This document shows, in pieces, positions 1 to 7,769 of a stretch of 64,000 nucleotides of DNA. How positions within the stretch are numbered: position 1 is the stretch's first letter; each line of letters begins with the position of its first letter. The position numbers and the translations under genes were made by a program. The DNA comes from Georgenia yuyongxinii. GTDB lineage: Bacteria; Actinomycetota; Actinomycetes; Actinomycetales; Actinomycetaceae. The DNA lies in assembly GCF_006352065.1 (NCBI RefSeq), contig NZ_CP040915.1:2542001-2606000 (forward strand), given 5' to 3'. Under the pieces are notes generated by a model. That model saw nothing but the letters and a program-made list of their open reading frames with translations, was not told where the DNA came from and made no database searches.

Positions 1-21
1 GGGACGGCGAGGTCACTCAAC

Positions 22-1272
22 TCAACTCGCGTCACCCGTCATGCCGGTTCGTAGCGAGCGCCGGACGAGACCTGACGGCCCCCGGAGCGCCCCGATGAGC
101 ACCGCCGTGCCGAGCAGGGCGACGCCGCCCGCGAGCCACGGCAGCGCCGGCACCCCGAGGCGGTCCACCACGCCGCTGCCGGCCGCCGTCCCCAGGGCGA
201 TGCCGAGATTGAACATGACGGGGATGATCGTCCCGGCCACCGACCGCAGAGCCGGACCAGCGGCGCCCATGATGACGGTCTGCGCGAGCGGAAAGGCGGC
301 CCCGCTGGCCAGGCCCCAGATCGCCACGATGACCACGTCGCCGCCCGCCGAGGCGCCCACCACCGCCAGCGTGAGGAGCGTCGCGGCGAGCAGCGCCGCG
401 TCCGCGAGGAACACCTGCCGGGGCCGCAGGTCCGCGAACCGCCCGACGACGACCACCGCCAGGCCCGACGTCACCCCGAACACCACGAGCAACGCACCGG
501 TGTCCACCGTCGACGTCGCGAAGAGTGCGGTGACGAACGTGAACGCCGCGAGGTGCCCGGCCGCGAGCGTGGCGCTGGCGGCCGTGATACCCACGACGAC
601 GCGGACCGGGGACCCGGCCACACGGGCGGGCGTCCCTGGCGTCGCCGCCTCCGCCGGACCGTCCGGCCTGCCGGGCACGACGGCGAGCACCACGGCGGCC
701 GCCCCTACGAGGCTCAGCGCCGCTAGGACGACGAAGACGGCGCGCCAGTCCCACAGCTCGGCGGCGGCGTTGGCGGCCGGCACCGCGACGACGGTCCCGA
801 GAGTGCCCCCGCCGAGGACGACGGCGACGGCACGGCCGAGCCGGTGCTCCGGGACGATGGCCGCGGTGTGCGCGTTCATCGTGGCCCACAGCAGCCCGCA
901 CGCGGCCGCGGCGACCACCCGCGACCCGAGCGCGGCGGTGAAGTTCGGCGACAGCGCGGTGAGCAGGCTCGCGCCGCCGAACACCACGAGGCCGACGGCG
1001 ACCGTCCGGCGGCGGTCCCGGCCGGCCATGAGCCGGACGAGCGGGAAGCTGGCGACCACGACGACGACAGCCCACAGCGAGACCAGGAGCCCGACCTGCG
1101 GGACCGGCACACGCAGGTCCGCCGCCATGAACGGCATCATCGCCGTGGGCAGCAGCTCGCCGGCGACGACGACGAACGTCACCGCGGCGAGGATGAGGAG
1201 GCTGGGCCAGGGCATGGCCGGGCGGGCTGCCACGGCCAGATCGAGTTCCGCGTAGGTGCACGAGGAATCCAT
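22..1272 (-). CDS. MFS transporter, DHA1 (AraJ-like) drug/sugar exporter family
   Basis: A predicted inner-membrane proton-coupled exporter of 416 residues with about 12 hydrophobic segments. The loop between helices 2 and 3 carries the MFS signature (GRDRRR, about residues 84-89). The helix 1 region AGELLPTAMMPFMAADL resembles AraJ/chloramphenicol-efflux type DHA1 proteins. A GTG four codons further upstream (1284) lies inside the predicted -10 box, so the ATG at 1272 is preferred and the mRNA would be nearly leaderless. It is divergent from a MerR regulator and shares its 60-bp promoter region, so the regulator probably controls it. The substrate cannot be told from sequence. Confidence 0.85.
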   Translation of the reverse strand: MDSSCTYAELDLAVAARPAMPWPSLLILAAVTFVVVAGELLPTAMMPFMAADLRVPVPQVGLLVSLWAVVVVVASFPLVRLMAGRDRRRTVAVGLVVFGGASLLTALSPNFTAALGSRVVAAAACGLLWATMNAHTAAIVPEHRLGRAVAVVLGGGTLGTVVAVPAANAAAELWDWRAVFVVLAALSLVGAAAVVLAVVPGRPDGPAEAATPGTPARVAGSPVRVVVGITAASATLAAGHLAAFTFVTALFATSTVDTGALLVVFGVTSGLAVVVVGRFADLRPRQVFLADAALLAATLLTLAVVGASAGGDVVIVAIWGLASGAAFPLAQTVIMGAAGPALRSVAGTIIPVMFNLGIALGTAAGSGVVDRLGVPALPWLAGGVALLGTAVLIGALRGPSGLVRRSLRTGMTGDAS

Positions 1273-1280
1273 GGCACGGG

Positions 1281-1312
1281 ACACTAAACTTTGACATCAG
1301 TGTGAAGGTCAA
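1281..1312 (-). promoter_or_regulatory. MerR-type promoter and operator of the MFS gene
   Basis: The shared intergenic region holds the inverted repeat TTGAC-N12-GTCAA (1291-1312). Read on the minus strand, TTGACC (1312-1307) is a good -35, and TAGTGT (1286-1281) is a -10 at a 20-bp spacing. An over-long spacer of 19-20 bp with a dyad inside it is typical of promoters activated by MerR-family proteins, and the adjacent merR-like gene is the obvious candidate regulator. The sequence features are seen directly; the regulatory role is inferred. Confidence 0.65.
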
Positions 1313-1333
1313 GCCCTCAAGCGGAGGCGATCG

Positions 1334-1711
1334 ATGAAGATCGGCGAACTCTCCAGCCGGACCGGTGTGGCGACCCGGCTGCTGCGGTACTACGAGGAGC
1401 AGGGGCTGCTGGCGCCCGGCCGGTCGGGGAACGGGTACCGCTCCTACACGGAAGACGACGTCGAGCTGGTGGACCGCATCGCCCTGCTCATCCGGTCGGG
1501 GGTGCCGACCCGCCTCGTCGGCGTGCTCCTCGAGCTCGAGGGCGACAGCTCCCCCGAGCTCGCCGCCACGTGCACCCGCGACGTCGCAGAGCTGCTCGTG
1601 GCCGAGCTCAACCAGCTCAACGCCCGCATCGACTGCCTGACCCGCACCCGCGAGACCATCACGCGATTCCTCGCGCGCACCGACCACGCCGCCCTCGTCG
1701 GGGCGATGTAG
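1334..1711 (+). CDS. MerR family transcriptional regulator
   Basis: This 125-residue protein starts with the MerR winged-helix motif (MKIGELSSRTGV, then LLRYYEEQGLL) and has a C-terminal helix (about 80-115) of the dimerising antiparallel coiled-coil type. A GGAGG ribosome site lies six bases before the ATG. It has no cysteine cluster of the metal sensors, only scattered cysteines, so a small-molecule or drug signal is more likely. It is divergent from the MFS exporter and probably controls both itself and the exporter through the dyad between them. Confidence 0.88.
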   Translation: MKIGELSSRTGVATRLLRYYEEQGLLAPGRSGNGYRSYTEDDVELVDRIALLIRSGVPTRLVGVLLELEGDSSPELAATCTRDVAELLVAELNQLNARIDCLTRTRETITRFLARTDHAALVGAM

Positions 1712-1762
1712 CACCCGCCCGGACAGGCGCCAGGGCACGTCCCAGACGCCGCGTCCCCGCCC

Positions 1763-2560
1763 TCAGCCGAACGCCGAGTCGATGACCTTTCGTGCAGGGA
1801 GCGCGCGGGCGAGGAACGCGGTGTCGCCGGCGAGGAGTTCCCGCGCCGCCTGGATGAGCCCGCTGAGCGCGTTCCAGGCGAAGGTGCCGCCGACCGAGAT
1901 GCGGGCGACGCCCGCGTCGGCCAGCTCCGCCGGTGTCGGCCCGCCCCTGACCAGCAGCACGTTGACCGGCCGGTCGACCTCCGCGCAGACGGTGCGGATC
2001 TGGCCGAGGTCGGTCAGCCCTGGTGCGTACAGCACGTCGGCGCCCGCCTCCTGAGAGCCCTGCAGGCGCGCGAGGGTGTCGTGCAGGTCCGGCCGGCCGT
2101 GCAGGTAGTTCTCGCACCGTGCCGTCAGCACCAGCGACCCGGCCGCCGCGGCGGCCGCCTGGATCCGCTCGCGCGCCAGTCCGGCGTCGTAGATCGGCTC
2201 CTCACGGCGGCGGGTGTAGTCCTCGATCGAGCACCCCGCGACCCCGAGCTCCCGCGCGGCGCTCACCGTCTCGGCAACGTCGGCCGGGGCGTCGGCGTAC
2301 CCGTTCTCCAGGTCCACCGACACCGGCACACCGACCGCGCGCACCAGGTCCGCCGCATTGGCCAGCGCTTCCTCCCGGGTGATGTCGCCGTCGTGCCGTC
2401 CTAACGTCGCGGCGAAGCCGCTGCTCGTCGACGCGATGGCCGCGAACCCCAGCTCGGCGAGGATCTTCGCGGACCCGGTGTCCCATGCATTGGGCATCAG
2501 CAGCGGCGAGCCGGGACGGTGCAGGGCGCGGAACTGCTCGGCGAGGTTCTCGGCGGACAT
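1763..2560 (-). CDS. Isocitrate lyase/phosphoenolpyruvate mutase family protein
   Basis: A 265-residue TIM-barrel enzyme of the ICL/PEP-mutase superfamily. It shows the conserved order LLMPNAWDTGSAKIL near the N terminus, the metal-binding region VSVDLENGYAD, then GCSIEDY and LTARCENYL. Members cleave or form C-C or P-C bonds of 2-oxo acids, such as methylisocitrate or oxaloacetate. This short stand-alone type, common in actinobacteria, usually has no assigned substrate. The open frame extends 47 codons upstream, but conservation and the internal ATG at 2560 favour the shorter start. It follows the SRPBCC gene on the same strand with a gap of about 130 bp. Confidence 0.85.
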   Translation of the reverse strand: MSAENLAEQFRALHRPGSPLLMPNAWDTGSAKILAELGFAAIASTSSGFAATLGRHDGDITREEALANAADLVRAVGVPVSVDLENGYADAPADVAETVSAARELGVAGCSIEDYTRRREEPIYDAGLARERIQAAAAAAGSLVLTARCENYLHGRPDLHDTLARLQGSQEAGADVLYAPGLTDLGQIRTVCAEVDRPVNVLLVRGGPTPAELADAGVARISVGGTFAWNALSGLIQAARELLAGDTAFLARALPARKVIDSAFG

Positions 2561-2693
2561 GGGCAGACGGTATCCGTCCGGGTGCTCGAACTCGCCGCGC
2601 TCGCTGCAACGAAGTCGGTGCCAGTCCTCCGGCTGGGCGGCGGTCGGCAGTCGGGCTGCGTGCAGTTTCCTGCTCGGACGACGGCGGGCCTGC

Positions 2694-3119
2694 TCACGCA
2701 ATGGGGCCGGCCTCGGCCGCGGCCTTGTGCCCGGCCGCCTCCATCTCGAGATAGCGGCGCGTGAGCCGACCGGTGGCCGCCCTGACGAGCGGGGCGAGGA
2801 GCCCGTGTTGACTCACGCCAAGCACCAGCCTGCTCCGGTCCGCACCGGCGGGCAGGACTGTGTGCGTGGCCACCGTCGTCACTCCGCCGGACTTCGCCGC
2901 CCACGTGAAGGAGCTCCCGGGCTGCCACGCGATGACCTGCCACTCCAGGGCAGGCAGCCGCGGCTGACGGATGCGCACCCGGGCGCCCGGCCCCAGCTCC
3001 GGCTGTCCGAGTGGCTCGACCGACGTCATCGAGGCCGTCCACGGCGGCCACCGCGTGGGGTGCGCCAGCACGTTCCACACCGCCGACGGCGGCGCGGAGA
3101 TCCCGATCTCGACGTCCAT
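2694..3119 (-). CDS. SRPBCC family protein (polyketide cyclase/dehydrase-like)
   Basis: A predicted 141-residue helix-grip (START-like) protein. The N terminus MDVEIGISAPPSAVWNVL is the usual first strand and helix, and TRWPPWTASM is the typical WPxWxxxxxxV region. Such proteins bind hydrophobic ligands in a deep pocket, and their function is mostly unknown. The start at 3119 was chosen because the upstream extension is basic and unlike the family. No operon partner is obvious. The ligand cannot be inferred. Confidence 0.75.
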   Translation of the reverse strand: MDVEIGISAPPSAVWNVLAHPTRWPPWTASMTSVEPLGQPELGPGARVRIRQPRLPALEWQVIAWQPGSSFTWAAKSGGVTTVATHTVLPAGADRSRLVLGVSQHGLLAPLVRAATGRLTRRYLEMEAAGHKAAAEAGPIA

Positions 3120-3293
3120 GTCGACCTCCCGACAGCTCGGTCCCGGCCCCCGCCGGATCCGTGCCCGCTCAGCAAGGGCCACTCGAGAAGACAACTGAAC
3201 TTATCAGGGACGGGACAAGCACGGCTGACGGGTCTGACGCCACCCGCCGCCGCAGCCCCCTCGCGTCAATGACCGCAGCCGCATTGCCGGCCG

Positions 3294-3334
3294 TTGCTCG
3301 ACACCCGAGCGGCGACGTACACTTTTACGTACGT
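3294..3334 (+). promoter_or_regulatory. Promoter and candidate operator of the YefM-YoeB module
   Basis: TTGCTC (3294-3299) and TACACT (3318-3323) form a plausible -35/-10 pair with an 18-bp spacer. Two ACGTAC boxes flank it (3315-3320 and, within the palindrome ACGTACGT, 3327-3334). YefM-type antitoxins repress their own promoters through short palindromes overlapping the -10, so these boxes are the likely operator. The match is by position and symmetry only. Confidence 0.45.
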
Positions 3335-3355
3335 TGGCGGAGGGAGAATGGGCTC

Positions 3356-3607
3356 ATGCGCACGATGTCCTACTCGGAGTCCCGTGCGAAGTATGCGGAG
3401 ACGCTCAACTCCGTCGTGGACAACCGCGAGGAAGTGGTCATTACACGAGCGGGTCACGATCCCGTGGTCATCGTCTCCCTCGACGACTACGAGTCGCTCA
3501 AGGAGACCGCCTACCTCCTCCGCAGTCCCGAGAACGCACGACGCCTGCTGACCTCGATCGAGAGGCTTGAGGGAGGCGCCGGCATCGTCCGGGACATCGA
3601 GGAATGA
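3356..3607 (+). CDS. yefM: YefM-type antitoxin (Phd/YefM family)
   Basis: An 83-residue antitoxin. The N terminus (MSYSESRAKYAETLNSV) and the following VVITRAGHDPVVIVSLDDYESL are the DNA-binding Phd/YefM fold, and the C-terminal third, from about residue 50, is the toxin-wrapping tail. The ATG at 3356 has a purine-rich GGAGGGAG about nine bases upstream; longer frames reaching 3011 cross the promoter and are not used. The stop overlaps the toxin start by four bases (ATGA), so the pair is translationally coupled. It neutralises YoeB and, with it, should repress the operon. Confidence 0.92.
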   Translation: MRTMSYSESRAKYAETLNSVVDNREEVVITRAGHDPVVIVSLDDYESLKETAYLLRSPENARRLLTSIERLEGGAGIVRDIEE

Positions 3608-3864
3608 GGCTCGTCTGGGACGAGCTGGCCTGGGCCGACTACATCTGGTGGCAGTCAGAGGACCGAAGGGTCCTCAAGCGAATCAACCTGGTCATCAAGG
3701 ACATCGCCAGAAACGGCAACGAGGGCCTCGGTAAGCCCGAGCCCCTGAAGCACGGGTTTCAGGGTTACTGGTCGCGGAGGATCACCGACGAGCACCGGCT
3801 GGTCTACAAGACGGTCGGCGAGGAGATCCGCATAGCGGCCTGTCGATACCACTACGGGCGGTGA
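3604..3864 (+). CDS. yoeB: YoeB-type ribosome-dependent mRNA endonuclease toxin
   Basis: An 86-residue toxin of normal YoeB length. It keeps the family signatures: W-x5-W-x2-YIWW at the N terminus, INLVIKDI, GKPEPLKHGFQGYWSRRI, and EHRLVYK. The catalytic trio (Glu, Arg, His) is represented by the E of KPEPL, the R of WSRRI and the terminal CRYHYGR, where the penultimate region His-Tyr is typical. YoeB enters the ribosomal A site and cuts mRNA after the start codon region. It overlaps yefM by four bases and looks intact. Confidence 0.93.
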   Translation: MRLVWDELAWADYIWWQSEDRRVLKRINLVIKDIARNGNEGLGKPEPLKHGFQGYWSRRITDEHRLVYKTVGEEIRIAACRYHYGR

Positions 3865-4262
3865 CGGGTGCCCGCGCCATCTTTGCCGCGGCCGCTGTAC
3901 TGGGGCGAACAGCTGTCGGCTCAGAGCAGGAAATAGCTCCCGGTGTCTGCGGTCATCGCCGAGCCTGCTCGAGTTGCTCGCCGAGAATGTCCTGCGCATA
4001 TTCGATCGTCGGGGCGAGATGTCCAGGCTCGCGGTTGTCGCCGACGAAGCGGACTACACCTGGCGAGTGCTGGCCGAAGTGCCGGACGACGAGGAGTTCG
4101 TGGTCCGCGGACCGCTCGCCGACCTTGCCGCCTGGCTGACCGGCCGGGGCGGCACGGCGCGGTTGCGGACTAGGGTGCGGAGCCGGTCCCGCCCCTCCCG
4201 CGCCTGCCACCGGCAGGAAGCGGGTGCGACTTGTCGCTCACGCGGTGATGGCCGTTTCGTGG
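3865..4262. other. Intergenic stretch between two toxin-antitoxin modules, with a possible gene fragment
   Basis: No complete gene is evident. One plus-strand frame, about 3962-4160, has coherent actinobacterial codon use and reads like protein (LLELLAENVLRIFD, then VVADEADYTWRVLAEVP). It has no good start or ribosome site and loses coding character after about 4160, where the frame becomes arginine/serine rich. It may be the remnant of a small gene broken by rearrangement near the vapBC module. I do not recognise it. Confidence 0.3.
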
Positions 4263-4727
4263 TCAGTACGCCGCGGTCTCGCCATCGATGGTCTCGACAT
4301 GGTGGCGGTCCGTCGGTGCCAACGCGGATGCGATCCGCGTATCGAACGTGGCCAGTACCGCTCCCGTGGCAGCCGCGAGGTTGACGAGGTGAAAGTCGGT
4401 CACCTGCTGATGTCCGACCAGGGCCGTCAGGTCGATGTGTGGCACTGCGAGGCTGGAGTCGTCCGGCACAAATACGTGATCGGGAACGTCGCGCATCTGG
4501 GCGAGGACGTCTAGGGCGGCGCTGGCCGTCACATCCTGACCAGCGACCGCCGGGTTCGTCATCAGCCTGATGAAGCTGGCCTCGGTCATCGGTGTGGTGG
4601 CCCAGCGCACGGAGTCTGGAAGTCGGGCCAACCATCGGTGTGCGCTCTCGTGCCGGATGTGCGTGGGGTTCGTCAGTGCGACGAGGACGTTCACGTCCAG
4701 CAAGCGCGTGGTCTCAGCGCCCGGCAT
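4263..4727 (-). CDS. vapC: VapC-type PIN-domain ribonuclease toxin
   Basis: A 154-residue PIN-domain protein. The acidic residues expected for metal binding are visible: D11 (LLDVNVLVAL), E49 (PMTEASFIRL), D111 (QVTDFHLVNLA) and D129 (TFDTRIA). The family cleaves specific RNAs such as tRNA or 23S rRNA. The start at 4727 overlaps the upstream antitoxin by 14 bp, so the genes are co-translated. The H-rich N-terminal segment (THIRHESAHRWL) is the TA_00-type VapC variant seen often in actinobacteria. Confidence 0.88.
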   Translation of the reverse strand: MPGAETTRLLDVNVLVALTNPTHIRHESAHRWLARLPDSVRWATTPMTEASFIRLMTNPAVAGQDVTASAALDVLAQMRDVPDHVFVPDDSSLAVPHIDLTALVGHQQVTDFHLVNLAAATGAVLATFDTRIASALAPTDRHHVETIDGETAAY

Positions 4728-4941
4728 CGTCGCGGAACCTATCGACGAGGTCGTCGGTAATGACGTGCCCGGAGGGCGGCGACTGGAACACGGGGAATCC
4801 CGCGCGGTGCGCGATACGCCCGGCAGCGAGCCCCTGGCGGACAAGGTCGGAGGCCGCGCGGCCCAAGGAGATGTTCTCGGACCGAGCCTTCGCTCGCACC
4901 GCAGCGAGAACGGCATCGTCTAAATCAAGCGTGGTGCGCAC
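4714..4941 (-). CDS. vapB: VapB-type ribbon-helix-helix antitoxin
   Basis: A 75-residue antitoxin starting VRTTLDLDDAVLAAVRAKA, which is the standard ribbon-helix-helix N terminus; ISLGRAASDLVRQGL is the second helix. The C-terminal half binds VapC. An ATG nine bases upstream (4950) overlaps the -10 hexamer TAGAAT, so it cannot be transcribed properly. The GTG at 4941, eight bases after the -10, gives a leaderless start and the family's usual N terminus. It overlaps vapC by 14 bp. Confidence 0.85.
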   Translation of the reverse strand: MRTTLDLDDAVLAAVRAKARSENISLGRAASDLVRQGLAAGRIAHRAGFPVFQSPPSGHVITDDLVDRFRDDAGR

Positions 4942-4948
4942 GCGACAC

Positions 4949-4954
4949 ATTCTA
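4949..4954 (-). promoter_or_regulatory. -10 element of vapBC (leaderless promoter)
   Basis: Minus-strand TAGAAT (4954-4949) is a near-consensus -10. Transcription would begin about seven bases downstream, at or beside the GTG at 4941. It decides the vapB start and implies a leaderless mRNA. No convincing -35 is visible. Confidence 0.6.
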
Positions 4955-5568
4955 ACATCAGCGCATCACCGCATCACCGGATCAGGTCTCAGAGAAGCCG
5001 CCGTTGGCCCAGCGGTTCGGAGCCCTGTCACGGCTATGAGCTCGAGGAGCGGGACAGGCAGGCCCGCTGTGCGCAAGCGGCACTCGTCGCGGGTCTGGCC
5101 TGCCATCCTCAATCGCGGTTTCACCCCCGTCGGCCCGACCACCGAGGAGAGCGATGCCCAAGAAGCACAAGAAGCGCAGGACCGGCCCTAGCGACGCCGC
5201 GCGAAGCCAGCCCGGTGCCGCCTTCGGGCTTCGGTCCGGACGGCAGGCCGGGCCTGTCAACGGCAGGTGAAAACTGACCCCCTGGCGGCAGACAGGGCCT
5301 TTCGATCGTGCCGGACCTGGATGACGTCGATGCTCGTCCACGCGGACCTCGTGAGGCTCGCGTCGGCCGGTGGCTGTTGAGGACCACCGCTACGAGCTCC
5401 TGCCACAGCTGCTCCCGGTGCTCGACGTCGTCATGCACCAGCTGGTGGAGGAGCTCCGTCCGTTCTGAGTGCCAGCCCTCGAGCCACGGCGTGAAAGGCC
5501 GCGCTCCTTCCTCGATCGGCTCCGCCCGGCGGCCCACGGCTCGATCCCGACGGGGAATGAGCTCGGCG
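4955..5568. other. Gene-poor stretch with IS-end-like sequence and fragments
   Basis: This stretch of about 600 bp holds no complete large gene. It contains one small basic ORF (5154-5270). It also has a segment around 5252-5300 (GGCAGGTGAAAACTGACCCC) resembling the repeated terminal sequences of IS21-like elements, with no transposase nearby. On the minus strand at about 5520-5370 there is a coherent but unrecognised frame (FTPWLEGWHSERTELLHQLV, then HREQLWQELVAVVLNS) without a credible start. It reads as an eroded site of past insertion next to the TA modules. Confidence 0.4.
5154..5270 (+). CDS. Small basic protein, hypothetical
   Basis: A 38-codon ORF with a very basic start (MPKKHKKRRTGPSDAARS) and a GAGGAG ribosome site six bases before the ATG. 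Its last dozen codons lie in sequence that looks like an insertion-element end, so the original C terminus may have been replaced. The family is unknown. The good ribosome site argues for translation, and the short length and damaged context argue against. Confidence 0.35.
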   Translation: MPKKHKKRRTGPSDAARSQPGAAFGLRSGRQAGPVNGR

Positions 5569-6948
5569 TCAGCGCTCGCAGACGATGCCGTCGCTGTCGC
5601 CGTCGCGGTACCAGCCGTACTCGGGGTCGACGCCGGAGACGTACGGGCCGAAGCCGTTCGACTTGGCCTCCTTACAGGTGCCGAACCGCGGGTCCGTGGC
5701 GCCACCCGCGGGCGCAGGGGCCGGAGCGGGTGCAGGAGCAGGTGCCGGAACTGGGGCAGGACTAGGAGCAGGCGCAGGCGCCGCCGGCGCCGACGCGCGC
5801 TCGGCGCCGGGCATCAGCGGCACGTTGGTCCGCTCGGGCAGAAGCTCTTCCGGGCAGGCGGAAAGCACACGCACCATCGCATCGCGCTCGGCCCCGGTGA
5901 CCCAGAGGTCGTACTCGGACTTCACCGCGACCTGCCGCGCGACGTAGGCGCACCGGAACGCCCCGCTGGGCGGCAGCCAGGTGGCGGTGTCGCCGTCGCC
6001 CTTCTGGGCGTTGAGCCCACCGTCAACGGCAAGGAGGTTGAGCGGGTCGTTGCCGAACTCGCGCATCGTCGCCGCATCCCAGGACTGCGCGCCTTTCTGC
6101 CAGGCGTCGCTGAGCGCCACGACGTGGTCGATCTGGACAGCGTTGGACGTGCCGGTCCCACGGGTGAAGGCGATCGCGGTGCCGCTGTACGGGTCGTCGA
6201 GGGTGCCGGTCTGCACCACGCAACCGTTGGTGCCCGGCTGGATGGAGATCCCGGTGAGGTCGCGACGGAGGATGTCGTTGCGGATGTCGCAGCCGTTGCG
6301 GTCCTGGTCGTACTGGCGGTAGGCGAACAGGTCGCGGTCGTAGCCGGTCTTCGGGGCCCGGCCCTTTACCTCGAGGTCACCGACGGCGGCCAGCGCGGTG
6401 CCCACCGCAGCGTCCGGCGCCGCCGGTTCCGCCGTCGGAGACGGGCTCGGCGTCGGGATGGGTGTCGGGGCAGGCGACGGCGTGGGCGACGGCGTCGTCC
6501 GCGTCTGGGTCGGGGCGGGTTCCGCCGTCGCCGAGGCGCCCTCCGCAGGGCGCGCCAAATCGGACTCTCCCGCCGGGGCGGCCGTGGCGCCGCCGGCCAG
6601 GGTCAGGACGAAGGCCGCAGCAAGGGCGGCCGCGCCGCCCTTGCGACCACGAACCCAGCGCGGCCACCGACCGGTCACCACGGCGAGCAGCCCGACCACG
6701 ATGGCGCCGAGCCCGAGCATCAGGAAGGCGCCGGAGAGGCCATCGATCACGAGACCAAGCAGAGCCAGGGCGCCGAAGACGACGGCGGGAACGAGCCAGG
6801 GCCGGGCTGGTCGCGGTGCCTTCGGCCGACCGGCGGGTCGGCGTGGTCGAGACGGTCTGACCGGCCGTCCATGAGGCGGGCGCGCGACGTGCGGGGCCGG
6901 TGGGCTCTCTGGGTGGTCGAAGGGCATGTGGTGAGGCGAGTTTTTCAC
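5569..6948 (-). CDS. Membrane-anchored HNH endonuclease-like protein with Excalibur motif
   Basis: A 459-residue protein. Residues 50-130 hold two or three hydrophobic segments, followed by a long Pro/Thr/Ser linker. An HNH (DUF1524/GmrSD-type) domain follows, with core IDHVVALSDAWQKGAQ, then FGNDPLNLLAVDGGLNAQKGD. A second Pro-Ala linker leads to a C-terminal Excalibur calcium-binding motif (DGDSDGIVCE). The layout implies a cell-surface or secreted nuclease working outside the membrane. The listed start is GTG; an ATG seven codons on (6927) is possible. It stands alone, with no restriction or TA partner beside it. Confidence 0.85.
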   Translation of the reverse strand: MKNSPHHMPFDHPESPPAPHVARPPHGRPVRPSRPRRPAGRPKAPRPARPWLVPAVVFGALALLGLVIDGLSGAFLMLGLGAIVVGLLAVVTGRWPRWVRGRKGGAAALAAAFVLTLAGGATAAPAGESDLARPAEGASATAEPAPTQTRTTPSPTPSPAPTPIPTPSPSPTAEPAAPDAAVGTALAAVGDLEVKGRAPKTGYDRDLFAYRQYDQDRNGCDIRNDILRRDLTGISIQPGTNGCVVQTGTLDDPYSGTAIAFTRGTGTSNAVQIDHVVALSDAWQKGAQSWDAATMREFGNDPLNLLAVDGGLNAQKGDGDTATWLPPSGAFRCAYVARQVAVKSEYDLWVTGAERDAMVRVLSACPEELLPERTNVPLMPGAERASAPAAPAPAPSPAPVPAPAPAPAPAPAPAGGATDPRFGTCKEAKSNGFGPYVSGVDPEYGWYRDGDSDGIVCER

Positions 6949-6974
6949 GTCGACGATCCAGGGGCAGTAACGGT

Positions 6975-7173
6975 GATGTCTGAGGCGGCACTGCCGGCCT
7001 CAGGGCGATCCCGCACGGCCGTGCCAGTGTCCTCAATATTCGGCCGGATCCCGCCGGAACTGAGTGACTTCCTTCCGGGACTTCTGGCCGAGTTCGCTCC
7101 ACCCACGGCCGCCGTCAACTTTCCGCTGCGGGCTGCGTTTGACATCACCCGGCTCACATGGCGCCACCCGTGA
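6975..7173 (+). CDS. Possible small hypothetical ORF
   Basis: A 65-codon frame in the gap between the HNH gene and the YdhR-like gene. The middle reads like folded protein (SSIFGRIPPELSDFLPGLL, then AVNFPLRAAFDITRLTW), but the ribosome site is weak and no family is recognised. The rest of this gap (6949-7317) shows nothing else convincing. It could be a gene fragment. Confidence 0.25.
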
Positions 7174-7317
7174 GCGGGTCAACGAGAATCGGCGCCGAAT
7201 GCGAGAGCGGGGACCGCACCCCGTCCAGATATGGGCGCCCGCCGTTCGCGCACCCTGCTCTCCGCCGAGGCTCACCGACAGTCGGTCACCGCTCGTGCGG
7301 CGGACCTGCCCACCAGC

Positions 7318-7626
7318 TCAGGCCGACAACGGCCCGCGGGTCGTAGCTGTCAGGGCGTGGTTGACGTCGAGCACCAGAGCACGGATGTCGCTGATCCCGA
7401 AGGAGCTCAACCTGGCCGTGTGCTCGGCGAGGTACGCGCGGGCGGAGGGTTCGTCGTCGAACAGATAGACGCCGCCCGAGATCCCGTCCTCCTCGCGCTC
7501 GGTCCAGATCTTCCAGCGCAGTCCCGGGGTCCGGCTGATGAGGTCGGCCAGCTCGGCGTAGGCGGCGGCCATCTGCTCTCCCCAGGGCCCGTCGGTCGGG
7601 AAGTCGACCTGCAGGAGTGTCGGCAT
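7318..7626 (-). CDS. YdhR-like putative monooxygenase (dimeric alpha/beta barrel)
   Basis: A 102-residue protein matching the YdhR family from end to end: MPTLLQVDFPTDGPWGEQ, then PGLRWKIWTEREEDGISGG, VYLFDDEPSARAYL and SFGISDIRA. The family forms a small ferredoxin-like dimer thought to act as a mono-oxygenase or isomerase on hydrophobic substrates. The start at 7626 matches the family N terminus; the 33-codon upstream extension does not. It is divergent from the SDR gene. Confidence 0.85.
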   Translation of the reverse strand: MPTLLQVDFPTDGPWGEQMAAAYAELADLISRTPGLRWKIWTEREEDGISGGVYLFDDEPSARAYLAEHTARLSSFGISDIRALVLDVNHALTATTRGPLSA

Positions 7627-7769
7627 GGCGTCATCTTCGCCGAGCGCGCGGTCCGATGACAAGAGACGCCGAGTGGCCGCCGAGCTGGTAGGTCCATGGT
7701 CCGATACCGATACCGCCGGTCGCACATACTTTTGAGGTGCTCGACCCCATCCCTACCGAAAGGGTCCTC

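Noticed and set aside
32-1738. A long open frame opposite the MFS gene
   Set aside because: It is an Arg/Gly-rich shadow of high-GC coding DNA on the other strand and matches no protein family.
6975-7173. Assigning the small ORF as a toxin partner of the HNH gene
   Set aside because: It is divergent from the HNH gene and shows no toxin or antitoxin motif.
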